Positions 1 through 9,959 of a stretch of DNA of 64,000 nucleotides are shown here, piece after piece. Within the stretch, counting starts at the first letter, position 1, and each line of letters opens with the position of its first letter. The notes below the pieces were generated by a model. That model ran no database searches and was not told the origin of the DNA. It was given only the letters and a program-made list of their open reading frames with translations. Both the position numbers and the translations under genes were made by a program. Location: contig CADCXD010000008.1 of assembly GCA_902806575.1 (NCBI GenBank), positions 868,001 through 932,000 on the forward strand. Direction: 5' to 3'. This DNA comes from Jackrogersella multiformis. Taxonomy: Eukaryota > Ascomycota > Sordariomycetes > Xylariales > Hypoxylaceae.

Positions 1-1
1 G

Positions 2-1483
2 ACCATTCCTTTGACCACAACTGTCTGCCCTGTGACTTCTGTTCCGGGTCACCCTGTGTCTACCTTCCCGGGTCTCCCTAGCACAGGTGTTTTCAGCTCC
101 GTGTCCACCTTCCCGGGTCTTCCTAGTCCGTCAACTTCTGTCCCCGGCTACCCTGTGTCTACCTTCCCGGGTCTCCCTAGTACTGGTGTTTTCAGTTCCG
201 CGTCAACCTTTCCGGGTCTCCCTAGTACTGGGACCGTGCCTACTGGTGTCCCTAGCAAGTCTACCTTCCCAGGTCTCCCTAGTCCGTCAACTTCTGTCCC
301 TGGCTACCCGACTCTACCTCCTGTCGTCTCTACCTCGACACAGGTTCCTACTACGTCTCTTCCCATCGGCAGCTCCAGCAGTGTCAGCATCCCGGTTGTT
401 TCTGCGTCTACGTATGTTCCCTCAACTGAGCTCACCACGTCGACTATCTACACGACTACTCAGTACACTGTTACCTCGTGCGCACCTTCTGTAACCAACT
501 GCCCCGGCACCCCCCATGTCACCACCGAGACCATCTCCGTTGGTACTACCGTCTGCCCCGTCACATCCGTTCCCGGTTCAGTCCCGCCGACTCAGTACAC
601 TGCCTCTACCGTCGTTGTCCCCAGCTCCAGCGCGGTTCCCAGCCTCAGCACTAGCACGGAATACCCGGCCACGAGCCCCAGCGTACCTGTATACCCCACC
701 ATTCCCCAGGGACCCTCGTCGTCGACTACCGTTACCAAGTACCTCAGCACGACCGCTACTTCGACCACCACCCGCTTCACCACGTCAACTCTGTACTCTA
801 CGACGGTCCGCAGCGCCACCTCGTGCGCACCCACCGAGTCGGGCTGTGCTGGCAAGCCGGTGACTGAAACCATCTCTGTTGGCACTACTGTCTGCCCCGT
901 GACTGAGACCGAGTCGACCAAAACCTCCACTGTTCCTCCTCAACAGACGTACCCCGTAACCTCGACCGGAGTTACCAGCGCGACGCTCACCAAGCCGACC
1001 CCGTACCCAACTGAGACTCCGGGCTCGCCCCCCGCGCCGACTCCCGAGTCGTCCGAGGTGCCCCCTCCCAGCTACCCGAGCGGCGTCCCTAGTGTGTCGA
1101 CCTCGACATTCTACGTCACCTCGTCGTACACCATCAGCAAGTGCCCTCCCGGCTCCCCCAACTGCCCCATCGGCAGCGCCACCACCTCTGTCTACCCGAC
1201 CACATCCTGCATCACCTATAGCAGCTTGACCACTGTCGTCGTCCCGCCTTACCCCACCGGCGGCGTCAGCACCAACCCCGGCCCCGTCGGTAGCACCTAC
1301 GTCACGGTCCCCGTTCCCTCCGTCGGCACCGTCGTACCCATCCCAGTCGTGTCCACAGCCACTACCCCGGCTCCGGGCTCGCCGACCTCGGGCTACCCGT
1401 CCATCACCACCGCGGCCGCCGGCCGTGTGGAGCGTGGATTCGGCATCGCCGCTGCGGCCGCAGTCATCGTTGCCATGCTATAA
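2..1483 (+). CDS. GPI-anchored Ser/Thr/Pro-rich cell-surface repeat protein, 5' partial
   Basis: The frame is open from the window edge to a TAA at 1481-1483, so the start and signal peptide lie outside the window. About 490 residues are visible, dominated by Ser, Thr, Pro and Val. The first 100 residues hold five copies of STFPGLPS alternating with STGVFSS or STSVPGYP spacers. Two longer modules (around residues 140-190 and 270-305) carry the cysteine pairs TSCAP...C and end in ETISVGTTVCPVT; the window opens inside the end of another such module. The last residues form an Ala/Val hydrophobic tail (GIAAAAAVIVAML) after a small-residue and Arg segment, as expected for a GPI-attachment signal. 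Such proteins are O-glycosylated wall or adhesin-type proteins. No catalytic domain is visible. It converges with the M6 protease gene downstream. Function beyond cell-surface placement is inference. Confidence 0.75.
   Translation, partial: TIPLTTTVCPVTSVPGHPVSTFPGLPSTGVFSSVSTFPGLPSPSTSVPGYPVSTFPGLPSTGVFSSASTFPGLPSTGTVPTGVPSKSTFPGLPSPSTSVPGYPTLPPVVSTSTQVPTTSLPIGSSSSVSIPVVSASTYVPSTELTTSTIYTTTQYTVTSCAPSVTNCPGTPHVTTETISVGTTVCPVTSVPGSVPPTQYTASTVVVPSSSAVPSLSTSTEYPATSPSVPVYPTIPQGPSSSTTVTKYLSTTATSTTTRFTTSTLYSTTVRSATSCAPTESGCAGKPVTETISVGTTVCPVTETESTKTSTVPPQQTYPVTSTGVTSATLTKPTPYPTETPGSPPAPTPESSEVPPPSYPSGVPSVSTSTFYVTSSYTISKCPPGSPNCPIGSATTSVYPTTSCITYSSLTTVVVPPYPTGGVSTNPGPVGSTYVTVPVPSVGTVVPIPVVSTATTPAPGSPTSGYPSITTAAAGRVERGFGIAAAAAVIVAML
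11..330 (+). repeat. Imperfect tandem coding repeat (STFPGLPS / STSVPGYP modules)
   Basis: Five near-identical 24-bp blocks encoding STFPGLPS lie between about 55 and 290, spaced by two alternating short linkers. Nucleotide identity between copies is very high (for example the block near 57-79 and that near 156-178), which suggests recent unequal exchange or slippage. The array is part of the GPI-protein reading frame. Confidence 0.8.
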
Positions 1484-2299
1484 GGCATAGTTATCTAGGT
1501 AACTAATTTGGGGAGTGGTTTAAGAAGGGTGGAGTTCGCTTCGATGGACGGGCATCTTGTGGTTTGCATATGCAGGGGCATGGGGATGAATACGGTTTAG
1601 AAGGGACACCAAAAGGGTTATGACATCTTTTTCATTAGTAATTTTAATTCACGACTTAGAACTTTTAGGATTCAGATATTCGAATACAATTTCGATTTCG
1701 CCGGACTCGGTTTGGTTTGCTGTTATGTGGTTCATATGTGTGATTTTTGAGTGACCTATAGTAAATTTGTGGTTCTCCCCGGAAATCATTCTCAGCCCTT
1801 CATCCATTGGCTACGTAGCCTAGGTACACTAGCTGTACCTGATCCTTTACGAACTGTGGACTTTATTCTTCAACTTTTGCTTATGTGTTGCCTACCTACC
1901 TAGGTAGATATCAAGCCTACGTCGACGGACAATACTTAAATAAGCCTGGGTATATTAATGATGTTAATCTCGCCAAAAAGTTTTATGATGTTGAACGATG
2001 TTGCAATCCTACATTATAGGTCGGCATGTTGCTTTCTAGTCAGTTTTCAGCTCCAAAATAAGATGCTATATTAAAAGTATGGCAGGACTAACATTACAAT
2101 AGAGGCCCCCTTGAAAACGCCTGAGGATCAATCTATAAAGTCTATTTGTCTGTATCATTTCCCATTTATCACATTGTACAATACAATACGAAGCCCCTAA
2201 ATCAATCATGTCATAATGTCATGTTGGTGTTTTCTTTACGATTACGAATCATTCATATTGAACACTAGTTACACCGTTCGTCCATCTCTCCCCACCACC
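1484..2299. other. Convergent intergenic spacer
   Basis: A+T-rich 3' spacer between the converging GPI-protein and M6 protease genes. It contains one exact TACCTAGGTA palindrome at 1897-1906 and no reading frame that can be supported. Confidence 0.7.
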
Positions 2300-4345
2300 T
2301 CATTTCTTAACCTGACACTCCTGGGTAATAGAAACCGCCGGATCAGACTCCGACCTCGCAGTCAACCTCACAACCGCCGCACCCGCCGCCTCCGCCGTCG
2401 CGCCAACCGCCACGTTAACCGTCGTGGACCCGCCGAACTTCGCCGTCGCCAGCGAATTCGGCATCTTGACACGCCAGCCCTCGCCCTCGACCTCGGCGCT
2501 GAGCCGGTAGATGTCCGAGCCCAGGTACGCGGCCATGTCCTGGGGGTGCGCGGCCCCGCCCTCGGACTCCGCATACGCGCCCGAGTTCGACAGCCGGAAC
2601 GCGCACGTCACTCCGTTGCCGCCGGCCGCCCTGGCTAGCGGGCCCTCCGCCACCTTCCCCGGGGCTAGGTCGACGCTAAGCGAGCGAGCGCCGCTGCCGT
2701 CGAGCGAGCGCACGCCCACGGTGTAGTGCAGCACGCCCGCGCCGTCGCGCCGCACGTCGACGATGTAGAAGTGCAGCCGGTTCGCGTCGTCGACGTACTC
2801 GTACTCGCTGCCGGAGTTGGCGCCGGCGTGGAACAGCGCGTCGGCGAGCTGGCGGTAGTCGCCGATGGACAGCATGGCGGGCGTGCCATCGGGGCGGAAG
2901 AAATCCGTCACGTTGATGTCCTGGGGGTTCGCGTCGATGGTCCACTGGAAGGGCGCGCTGTCCCGGTCCTTGGTCTTGCTGATCATCACCCCCGAGTCCG
3001 GCGTGAACGAGTCCGCGCCCATGCGGTCGACCACCTCGATGTCGTAGTTGTTGTACCCGCCGCCATCGCACAGCGCGTCGGTCCTCGTGTCGCAGGCTGG
3101 CGACAGGTCCGAGCCGATGATGACGTGCAGGCCCATCAGTTCGTCTTCGCCCGGGTTGATGCACCGCGCGGTGATCTCGGCGACCACCGGTCCCGAGCTG
3201 GGCAGCGCCTCGCGGGATACCATCAGCACGCTCGAGTTATCGACCAGCCCGATGCGCATCTTGTCTCCCATCGTGTGAAGCGAGCCAAGCGAGCCGCCCT
3301 GGGTTGCCGGGATCTGCCAGCGCGTGTGCGGGCCGCCCGGCCCGTTGAAGCTGCCTCGCGAGAGCATGGACCACGGGCCGGTGTACGCGCGACGCGGCGG
3401 GTTGCTGTACGGGTTGTTGTAGTTGTCGCCGATGCCGAGCAGGTGGGATAGCTCGTGGGCGTACGTCGACATGCCGGAGCTCTCCGCCTGCGTGGACGAG
3501 CCGCCGCCGGCGTTCGGCCAGATGGCGCTTGCGGCTTGCCAGGAGGTCCAGCTCACGTATCGCGTCTGGGCGTAGTTGGAAAGCTCGTCGTCGTTCGGAG
3601 GCCCGAACGAGTCGGGGACGTCTTCCGGGGTCTGGAACTTCATCTCGCCGAACTCCTGCCACGTGGAAGACTCGTCCTGGCCTGCCGAAAGGATGAACAC
3701 CAGCTCGAACGAATCGGCGGCCTCGTCGCCTACGTCGGCGCGCCAGGCTCCTAAGGCGTCGGTTCGCAGGTCGACTGAACACGGCCCTTCCGATGGACAG
3801 GCCCCCTCGTTGAACCCGCCCCGCTCGTCGTCTATGCCGTACTGATAGGAGCGGCTGGGCAGCTTATACACACCGAAGGAGGTTAAATCCACGCCGAAGC
3901 GGCCTCCGGAATCCTCCATCCAGTACTCATGCAGGGTACGATTGTGATTCAGATCGCTAGGCGCGTTCAGGAAGTCACGGTAGAAAGCCGGCACCTCCGA
4001 GCGGTCCAGCCCAGACAAAATCGGCTGCGGATTACCGAACACGGTCGAATTAACCGCCTGCGTGATCACGAAGGGCATATCTGGGTAATCCACAGCGACG
4101 AGGGCGATGTTAAAATTCCGATTCGAGCCTTTACGACTCGGGTCGTTCCAGGACGTCCCTGGCGGAGTCTTGTAATCGGCCCAGGTCATGTTATCGGGAT
4201 TCACCCAGGCCTGCGGGTCAAGCACTTTGAACGGATCGCTCTGCCGAACACAAGGCGCGGCCCAAACGTGATTTAGCAACGTTGTGCCGACCAAGACAGT
4301 CATCGCGACCGCTTGGTGGCTTTGGCCTGCATTCATGAGATGCAT
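2300..4345 (-). CDS. Secreted M6-type zinc metalloprotease
   Basis: Uninterrupted 681-residue frame. The N-terminus has a hydrophobic stretch (around residues 14-30, ending ...HVWAAP) consistent with a signal peptide and secretion; Met4 is an equally possible start. The zinc-binding motif is HELSHLLGIGD at about residue 298, an HExxHxxGxxD arrangement as in M6 (immune inhibitor A-like) peptidases, preceded by a flexible Gly/Ser segment. A C-terminal beta-rich region of about 200 residues follows the catalytic part. The N-terminal third (SDPFKVLDPQAW, then a FNIALVAVDYPDMPF strand) resembles the start of M6-like domains. The gene is very G+C-rich at third codon positions, which creates long shadow ORFs on the opposite strand. 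Expected role: extracellular protein breakdown. Family membership rests on the motif and overall layout; the substrate is unknown. Confidence 0.8.
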   Translation of the reverse strand: MHLMNAGQSHQAVAMTVLVGTTLLNHVWAAPCVRQSDPFKVLDPQAWVNPDNMTWADYKTPPGTSWNDPSRKGSNRNFNIALVAVDYPDMPFVITQAVNSTVFGNPQPILSGLDRSEVPAFYRDFLNAPSDLNHNRTLHEYWMEDSGGRFGVDLTSFGVYKLPSRSYQYGIDDERGGFNEGACPSEGPCSVDLRTDALGAWRADVGDEAADSFELVFILSAGQDESSTWQEFGEMKFQTPEDVPDSFGPPNDDELSNYAQTRYVSWTSWQAASAIWPNAGGGSSTQAESSGMSTYAHELSHLLGIGDNYNNPYSNPPRRAYTGPWSMLSRGSFNGPGGPHTRWQIPATQGGSLGSLHTMGDKMRIGLVDNSSVLMVSREALPSSGPVVAEITARCINPGEDELMGLHVIIGSDLSPACDTRTDALCDGGGYNNYDIEVVDRMGADSFTPDSGVMISKTKDRDSAPFQWTIDANPQDINVTDFFRPDGTPAMLSIGDYRQLADALFHAGANSGSEYEYVDDANRLHFYIVDVRRDGAGVLHYTVGVRSLDGSGARSLSVDLAPGKVAEGPLARAAGGNGVTCAFRLSNSGAYAESEGGAAHPQDMAAYLGSDIYRLSAEVEGEGWRVKMPNSLATAKFGGSTTVNVAVGATAEAAGAAVVRLTARSESDPAVSITQECQVKK

Positions 4346-5810
4346 CCTTCAAATGGCGTTGGGGTAATTCTGATCCTTTCGCACCCTCGATCACGCAGGA
4401 TGTAAAAGGAGAAGAGTGGAAGATATCATCTGCTCCCGGGGAATTGGAGCTATTAATGTGGCCCACTCTACCAAGCGCAATATAAAGCAGGCTCCCATCG
4501 GCTGTGTTGCCGATCGTAAAAGGGCTTGGCTTGTTGATTGAAGGTCCGTATCGTCTGGTTCTCCCACGAGTTTCCAGGGGACAAAATAGCCTCGTTCCAT
4601 TCCTATGGTTGCTTTCTGGAGTAGATGTAACGGGATTAGCTAGGTTAAAAGATAATAGCGCTTATTAATGCTATTATTACCTACTGGATTAGGTAGGTGT
4701 ACAAGGTCTATTATGCTTGGCGAAGATACGGCCAGCTTTACGACAGCACGCTCGGGTGCGGAGTACTTGGTTGATAAACCGGTCATATCAGGTACCTTAG
4801 TAAAGCCCTGTTACTATCAAATATTGAACGAAAATTGCGATGGATTTACGAGTAGCAGAGGCTTCGTAAATAGGTTTGTGCGATTTGAAGCTACGAGAAG
4901 TATCGTCTACCCTACGGTCATTAAGCGCCGAATCAAGATAGCTCGAAATAGGGGTTGTGCTATAGTAGAGCCCACTGTATGTAGTAAGATTATAATTACT
5001 TGGGTCCATATAACCAGTAGATAATCGCCCCAAACATTCTCCTCGCGATTTATTCTCTTCGAACATTCTCATGAAGGTTAGCAATGCTAGTACCTAGAGA
5101 ACATGTTAGGCTAATTACCTTGATATTCACTTAGGTTTTCAGTACAACTAGAGACTAGTATAATAAACTAGAATATTTAATATTAAAGATCGTCCTTGAT
5201 AACGTTTTCGGTCGCAATTTCGACACCCTTGCTAAACGCTTAACCTAGTAGTTCACATACACTTATCAACGGTAACGAGGTCTCGATTGTAGGCAGCTTT
5301 TTTGAGTCTCAAATGAGATAAAGAAGGGCAAAAATAAACACGTATGTCGCTGCCGCGGTGTCATGGGAAAATATTAAAGAGCAGCAGTAAGGGGGCCCCT
5401 AGGGGGGTCCCTTTTACGATTCGGGATTATAAAGGGGCTCAAGGGTCATACTGGTCACTACCTATACAATACATTATACTACTGTAAACCTTCGTCTTTC
5501 ACTCTGTTTCTATAATCCTCTTGGCAGATGGGATATTCAACGTAACTCTCGTCTGTGATATTCTCGATTGTACACCTCTCATCCAGTAAGGCTATTAAAT
5601 TTTGAATTGTCGTTGACAAGATGCCAATCATAGTCGAGGGCCCTTGGAGAATAGTCCAAGGCTGATATCGGAGTTCTTGTGAGAAAAAAATCAATGTTAA
5701 ATTCTTTTAATGATGTAAGCCTCCGTACCGGATCTTTGGAGTCACAAGTTGACTCGCCATGTATTTTTTATAGCAGCGAAACTACTTGATTATCGTCTAA
5801 AACTTATATT
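4346..5810. other. A+T-rich spacer
   Basis: Holds the upstream region of the M6 protease gene (next to 4345) and the 3' side of the HET gene. A G/C-run with partial dyad symmetry sits at 5390-5413. A 71-codon minus-strand ORF at 5479-5694 and ORFs at 4668-5084 have no recognisable features and are not called as genes. Confidence 0.6.
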
Positions 5811-7562
5811 TTATATCAGACAGACACTCTTGCTCTTCTGGGTCTCCGTAGCAGTCTCGCCTTCCATGATCCCGTCGATGTATGATGGGCCGATTAAGTG
5901 ATGGCTACCTGGCACTGGGTTGCCCGAGCTTGGACGTAGAATGAATGGCACATATCCCCCGTTAAGCACCCAGACCTGATCTCCAACGCTCATGTGATTT
6001 GCACCAAACCCTAGCAAGCCAGTGTTGGTAATGAACATGGTTCGGAAACACATATTCCCAAATATACTATAGCACACCTCATTTCTCTGACCAGTCCGGA
6101 CAAATTCCTTGACAAGAGCTATATCTTCTTGCTGAGCGTCTCGTTCGGATCCAAATTCAGAGTTGAGGATTATATCACATAGCAATCCTCTCCAGAATGA
6201 ATCTGACCAGTTCTCTGGGCTGGCAGAGTCTTGAGGGCATTCCCGTCCCTGATAGAACTCCTCGGCAGTTCGATACCAGTCCTTGATATACCTAACAGCG
6301 CTCTGGCATGAGACGTCTGTGGTGCCAGGCACGTCGCTCTGGAGCTTTGTGCCAGTTATGGCAACTTCGTCGACCATGTAGCCCGACAAGGTTAATGTAT
6401 TGTAGTCGGGACTGAACCGGAATGATTCCCAGTCAACTTCCTTGTTGCCACAGGCCCTAAACGTATAGTAGACGTTTATCAGATACCAGGCTGCGCCGTC
6501 ACCATCGACACTAAGTTTGTCTTGCTGCTCGCTGACAGCAAAGTCATACGCCCAACTTGGGATATTTGGGGTACTCTCTGGTAAACCAGCAAGGCTTCTC
6601 AAGGCCATTGGATGCAAGCTCCGGGAATATTCAATAAGATCCGCGGTGAACATAGCAAGGACGCTTGCTGGTTGAAGCTGATAGTTACAACACTCCGACC
6701 GAGGCAGCGTTCCTGACGGGAAAAGCCCGAGGACCCCGTACACCTTGTCTAACGGGTTTGTGGCTTTGCGAAAGCCCCATCGGTATGCTGTAAATAGAGG
6801 CCCCTCCGAGCTGTTCTTTGACGCTAGTAGTCCATTTGTCTGAGTGAAAAGCCTGTTGATAACATCGATATACGGCCAAAATATTTTAGGCGCAGGTTGA
6901 CGAACACAAGTTTGACCAGCGTCAAGAACAAGTTCCCATGAAATGGACAGCGGACCCCATAGCACAGAGGCTTTTGGAGGCAGGATTGCTTCTTGCAGGG
7001 TCCAAATCCGATGCCACCAGGGGTTCTCCTGTAAGGCGATTGAACCCAATGCTTTCATAGCGTTAGGCAAAGTCTGCTCCGATATCGAGCTATAGGAGGC
7101 GCTTATATCTAAAGGGCTATCCTGGTTGTTTTTGCTGAAGAAGCGAATGACATCTAAAGCTGTTAGGGCGTCGGATAGTTGGATGTCCGATCTAATTTCG
7201 CCAAACCAGAGGAGACATTGTTTAGTTCTCGAATATAGCTGGCGCATTAGGGGGATTTGATTAGCTTTCTCCTCATTATCCTGTTGGTTGATGCATATCT
7301 GGTCGACCCAAAGAGTCCTAGTTTCTAAGAGTCTGATCCTTTTTAGAGCTGCCTCGAGGTTTTTCGTGATTGCGACATTATCTCCATCGACTTCAATCAG
7401 GGATGTATCGTTACGATCTCCCCATACATATGAAACGGTTTCATAGTCGGCATCGGATGAAATGGGAATAACACGAGTTCGGCATCGAATCTGAGCTTGC
7501 TCGTTTTCATGTGGCTCCCGAGGTAGCAAGTCTAACATTCGAATTTCTGTAGTTGATAACAT
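5811..7562 (-). CDS. Heterokaryon incompatibility (HET) domain protein
   Basis: Intact single-exon frame of 583 residues. The HET domain occupies roughly residues 38-195: YETVSYVWGD begins it, followed by LWVDQICINQQDNEEK and the MRQLYSRTKQCLLWFGE block, the three conserved blocks of the family. A typical C-terminal segment follows (around residues 490-560: CFRTMFITNTGLLGFG, then VGDQVWVLNGGYVPFILRP), found in many long HET proteins. HET proteins mediate non-self recognition and programmed cell death after hyphal fusion; most paralogues have no assigned allorecognition role. No NACHT, WD40 or other fused module is visible. The immediate downstream neighbourhood on the same strand (lower coordinates) is A+T-rich and empty. 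Domain assignment is secure; a specific recognition function is not. Confidence 0.92.
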   Translation of the reverse strand: MLSTTEIRMLDLLPREPHENEQAQIRCRTRVIPISSDADYETVSYVWGDRNDTSLIEVDGDNVAITKNLEAALKRIRLLETRTLWVDQICINQQDNEEKANQIPLMRQLYSRTKQCLLWFGEIRSDIQLSDALTALDVIRFFSKNNQDSPLDISASYSSISEQTLPNAMKALGSIALQENPWWHRIWTLQEAILPPKASVLWGPLSISWELVLDAGQTCVRQPAPKIFWPYIDVINRLFTQTNGLLASKNSSEGPLFTAYRWGFRKATNPLDKVYGVLGLFPSGTLPRSECCNYQLQPASVLAMFTADLIEYSRSLHPMALRSLAGLPESTPNIPSWAYDFAVSEQQDKLSVDGDGAAWYLINVYYTFRACGNKEVDWESFRFSPDYNTLTLSGYMVDEVAITGTKLQSDVPGTTDVSCQSAVRYIKDWYRTAEEFYQGRECPQDSASPENWSDSFWRGLLCDIILNSEFGSERDAQQEDIALVKEFVRTGQRNEVCYSIFGNMCFRTMFITNTGLLGFGANHMSVGDQVWVLNGGYVPFILRPSSGNPVPGSHHLIGPSYIDGIMEGETATETQKSKSVCLI

Positions 7563-7924
7563 GGCTACCCATATAAGTAAGAGTGATAGGTTCTCGATGC
7601 TACCTGTGTCTTAGAATAAGTAACCGGACAAATCTGGAGACTTCATGAAACTTATTCTTCTTAAAGCGAAGATGAGCGGATTCTGAACTTTGGCTTAAGG
7701 AGAGGGGATCCGATTTTCAAGTATATTCATGCAGGATGAAGAAGGCCTAGACCTCATAAGCCTGCCGGCCAAGTGTAATTGACACTAAAGACCATCGGGC
7801 GTGCACACATAAGTATATGAAAACGGTTAAAGCATCTGATCGATCGTAAGTCTCCACTCTCGATACGACATTATATAATGTATAACTTTGCCCAAGCTGA
7901 TGGGCCTATTAAGTAAATACAATT
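7563..7924. other. Spacer between HET gene and P450 remnant
   Basis: Upstream region of the minus-strand HET gene. No gene or repeat is visible in it. Confidence 0.6.
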
Positions 7925-8187
7925 TCAGAGACATTCTCTCTGCCGTATGAGCATCTCCTGATTATATGGGTGGAAGAAGAAGAATTCGTGAAGGGCGCTA
8001 CACCCCAATGGCTGACCATCCACAAAGGCAAACTCATACTCGTGTAATAACTTAGGTTAACCAACAAAATTTTGGCAGACATATCCGCGATTGAACGGCC
8101 TGGGCAGGCCCATCTTCCAGCACCCCAAGTAAGGATATCAATGTCAATTCCACTGAAGGGCCGCGCGCAGGTCTCCACAATCCGGTC
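7925..8187 (-). pseudogene. Cytochrome P450 C-terminal remnant, frameshifted
   Basis: Reading the minus strand from about 8187, one frame gives the haem-binding loop WGAGRWACPGRSIAD followed by the L-helix-like MSAKILLVN. Continuing the family pattern then needs a change of frame near 8045-8065, where another frame reads LLHEYEFAFVDGQPLG and ends with a stop at 7925-7927; this matches the usual P450 C-terminal beta segment. A stop codon lies just upstream of 8187 in the haem-loop frame and no N-terminal P450 sequence is found nearby. It is therefore a truncated, frameshifted relic of about 85 codons. The next relic upstream (a GST) is on the same strand only about 107 bp away. Confidence 0.75.
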
Positions 8188-8294
8188 TTAGGCATAAAGG
8201 CGTAAACCTCTATATTGCCGTGGATCCTTAAAGAGAGTTAGGTTAATAGTCCTCGTAGTGCCGGACACGGTGATCTGAATGTGAAGTACCTAAT

Positions 8295-8660
8295 CTACTG
8301 TTTTGCCGTAGTGTCCTCACCAGCAGCGATCTTAGCCTCATAGTCTGTAAAAGTGTCGATGCCCTTTGGGACACCATTGCACCGAAGGCCCTGCTCATCC
8401 ATCAGGCGGGCACGATGTTCCATACGCCGTTTCCAAGAGGGCAGCTCGACCATGCGTTCATGCCACGCGCGGACGTGTGGCGTAACATTCTATACCTGGT
8501 CCCATGACTGCAGAAGCGTCTCGACTCTCGCTAAGAGGGAAGTTCCAGGGGACCCAGGCCCTATCAGCGAACGTCATCTGGAAGTGCAGCCACCGATTGC
8601 ATATGTGCCTCTCGTTGAGGGTGTCGTACAAAGTCTTATGTGCAATATCGCAAACCAGGA
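8295..8660 (-). pseudogene. Glutathione S-transferase remnant with internal deletion
   Basis: Minus-strand reading from about 8650 gives LYDTLNERHICNRWLHFQ, the end of a GST N-terminal domain, joined directly to MTFADRAWVPWN, which in intact fungal GSTs (Ure2-like group) lies some 50-60 residues later; the intervening part is missing. A frame change near 8480-8490 then leads to PHVRAWHERMVELPSWKRRM and a tail (MDEQGLRCNGVPKGI) that ends with TAG at 8295-8297, all typical of the C-terminal helix region of these enzymes. The glutathione-binding N-terminus is absent. The order and strand match the P450 relic beside it, so the two may have been one detoxification or secondary-metabolite unit. Recognition is by motif memory only. 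Confidence 0.65.
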
Positions 8661-9959
8661 AGAACGCTTTACCCCTAGGTACGCAGTACCTCGGCCGACC
8701 ATACGTCTTACCCCTTTTATTTTATCATCTTCAATTGCCTCGTACACGCCGCGTTGCCCCAAACAGCCCAGACCTATAGTAGCATCATGACCTCAGCGCG
8801 TACCGCCTATCTTTCCGAGGATACATATCAGCATTTCGTAAATCTATATCACATATATAATGATCTTAGATTGGTAACGCATAATGCGGAAAAGACGTCC
8901 CTCGACTTGGTAAATTTCCCCCAGTTCTTCCTCCGTACCGGCAAGACGGGAACTACACCAACGAAATGTGGCGACGTTACGCTGAAGCGAAGCTCTTATA
9001 GATCACCGAATATAAGCAGCACGAGTTAGATCTGGTACTACTAGGTAGCTTTTAAAAAAAGAACAAGGACGTAGCGAATTGGTAGATGCATTACGTCCTG
9101 ACACTTGCTCTGGCCAAGGGGTCGAACTCGGCTTTCATCATGCAATTGAGCCCGAACATATTATACCACCGCGTGAATCTTGGGCTTGCTGTGCTCGTCG
9201 GAATTTGGTTCTTTTCTGGAACCATCGTCTCACTTTTCCAATCACCGATGCCGTCTCCATAGGCATACAGCAATGGTAACGGATCCATCAATAGGGTAAC
9301 TATGGGTATTCCTAGAGATGCTGAATGTTAGTTCAATTAATGATGATAGGGAGCTTGGTGGACCTTTGTAAGTGTGATGAACATGTTGACCGATGTCGGA
9401 ATCATCACTCTATACTGCTCGATTATGGCAAGGCTGCAAATTTCTCAGATGAAAAGGAGTATGCTTTTTTGCATATTCTTAACTTGAATTCTGTGAGCTA
9501 GTATGGTATCTTCCGATGTGATTCTGAAGCTGGCTTGTGCTTTGCTAGAGTTATCGTAGCCGCTGGGCCGCCCTACATTGGTGGTGTGGTTTGAAGGGTG
9601 TCAATTAATATTGTGTCTACCTGGTAGGTACCTACTACCTCCTAAGTACCTCTAGGTATGTAGGTAGGCAGCTACTAGGCTGCTAGGGTACCTTCCTATT
9701 AGTTAGATTTACAGACGATCGCGTTACACAAAGGAGTGGGGGTAGTAGGGAAGGAGCAGTCTGGAATCTGTATCCCTTTCTTTCACAGGCTTTCACAAGC
9801 TTCTAGCCGACTCATCTTCTGATGTCCCCGGCTCTGTTATTTGAAGATAAATCGTCCAGGTTATTGCGAGTTGTCCTTCCAATAGGCTAACAATTCATCA
9901 TTATATGCCTACCCGGTTACCATTATATCCAATCTCAAGCTGAGTCACCATAAGCCATC
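8661..9959. other. Spacer with decayed sequence and a TACCTA-rich patch
   Basis: No intact gene. A short plus-strand stretch near 8950-9050 has protein-like composition but stops quickly. 9616-9700 is a dense patch of TACCTA/TAGGTA words. The last 200 bp are the promoter side of the GNAT gene. Confidence 0.5.

Noticed and set aside
592..930. 112-codon minus-strand ORF inside the GPI-protein gene
   Set aside because: Antisense shadow of a low-complexity Ser/Thr/Val frame; no features of its own.
2368..3782. Several Arg/Ala/Pro-rich ORFs on both strands within the M6 protease gene
   Set aside because: Shadows caused by high G+C at third codon positions; the 681-codon frame explains the region.
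4668..5084. Overlapping 118- and 95-codon ORFs on opposite strands
   Set aside because: A+T-rich, random composition, no motif, no splice partners.
5479..5694. 71-codon minus-strand ORF next to the HET gene
   Set aside because: No recognised domain and no evidence that it joins the HET frame.
9065..9160. tRNA-like A-box and B-box words (TAGCGAATTGG and GGGTCGAAC)
   Set aside because: No matching acceptor, anticodon or T stems can be formed.
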